NCBI GenBank assembly: GCA_027296185.1
Contig: JAPUJL010000140.1
Location: forward strand, 1 to 6,724
DNA from: SAR324 cluster bacterium
GTDB lineage: Bacteria > SAR324 > JACQKK01
Length of the DNA stretch: 6,724 bases
Reading direction: 5' to 3'
Shown here: positions 6,564 through 6,724 of the stretch, in pieces
Layout of the letters: each line of letters starts with the position of its first letter
Position numbering within the stretch: position 1 is the stretch's first letter
Translations under genes and position numbers: made by a program
The notes under the pieces: generated by a model
Told to the model about the DNA's origin: nothing
Database searches by the model: none
The model's input: only the letters and a program-made list of their open reading frames with translations

Positions 6564-6724
6564 TCAATCGGCGTGAGATTCATCCTTCAAAATGGGCATG
6601 TCGACGAAAAATGTGGTGGCCACTCCTGGTTGTGATTCGAAGCCGATGCTGCCCCCCATTTTCTCAGCGAACGCCTTGGCAATGCTGAGTCCAAGGCCTG
6701 TGTTTCCCTCGCTCGGGAAGCCGC
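6564..6724 (-). CDS. Sensor histidine kinase, C-terminal end of the HATPase domain (5' part beyond right edge)
   Basis: On the minus strand, 52 codons from the right edge to TGA 6566-6564 give the end of a GHKL ATPase domain. The glycine-rich G2 box is clear: GNTGLGLSIAKAF (visible residues 6-18). It is followed by the family's usual helix end and strand pair, MGGSIGFESQPGVATTFFVDMP (broken here as MGGSIGFESQ, 22-31, and PGVATTFFVDMP, 32-43). The short tail ILKDESHAD is variable in such kinases. In the family this region closes the ATP lid and binds ATP for autophosphorylation of a histidine located earlier in the protein. The sensor, the phosphoacceptor histidine and any partner response regulator are outside the window. 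The gene is convergent with the large gene, and its composition is less GC-rich than the rest. Confidence 0.9.
   Translation of the reverse strand, partial: GFPSEGNTGLGLSIAKAFAEKMGGSIGFESQPGVATTFFVDMPILKDESHAD

Noticed and set aside
6422..6688. Plus-strand open frame of 88 codons at the right end
   Set aside because: It runs antisense to the histidine kinase end and the remnant, with no protein-like pattern and no ribosome site.

Overview
The window is GC-rich (about 68% G+C by hand count over 5521-5580). It carries a DUF2333-family gene, an NnrS/CcoN-like membrane protein and a histidine kinase. This fits a high-GC proteobacterium, most likely a gammaproteobacterium near the Ectothiorhodospiraceae/Chromatiales. 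The taxonomic guess is inference from gene families and composition; no rRNA or other marker is present.

Left block, minus strand (1-1564). A polytopic membrane protein starts at 737 and runs off the left edge. Upstream of it lies a complete gene for a short-chain dehydrogenase/reductase-like protein (854-1564). That protein has a nucleotide-binding glycine motif but lacks three of the four classical catalytic residues.

Divergent spacer (1565-1705). It holds the strong Shine-Dalgarno sequence of the SDR gene, a weak pair of overlapping extended -10-like boxes, and a perfect 7-3-7 inverted repeat just upstream of the rightward gene.

Central block, plus strand (1706-6216). A DUF2333 protein with one N-terminal membrane anchor is followed, after a 119-base gap with a strong GC hairpin, by a 1169-residue protein that I cannot assign to any family. 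The large protein looks soluble and mostly helical. Near its end it has an acidic linker and a small alpha/beta-looking module. Co-directional position suggests, but does not prove, that the two genes work together. This large protein is the best candidate for undescribed biology here.

Right block (6217-6724). Base composition drops to about 53% G+C (6481-6720). The last 161 bases encode, on the minus strand, the C-terminal end of a histidine kinase ATPase domain whose gene continues beyond the window. Between this kinase and the large gene there is no convincing complete gene. A minus-strand stretch (6281-6448) resembles the tail of a TPR-type signalling protein and may be a gene remnant.
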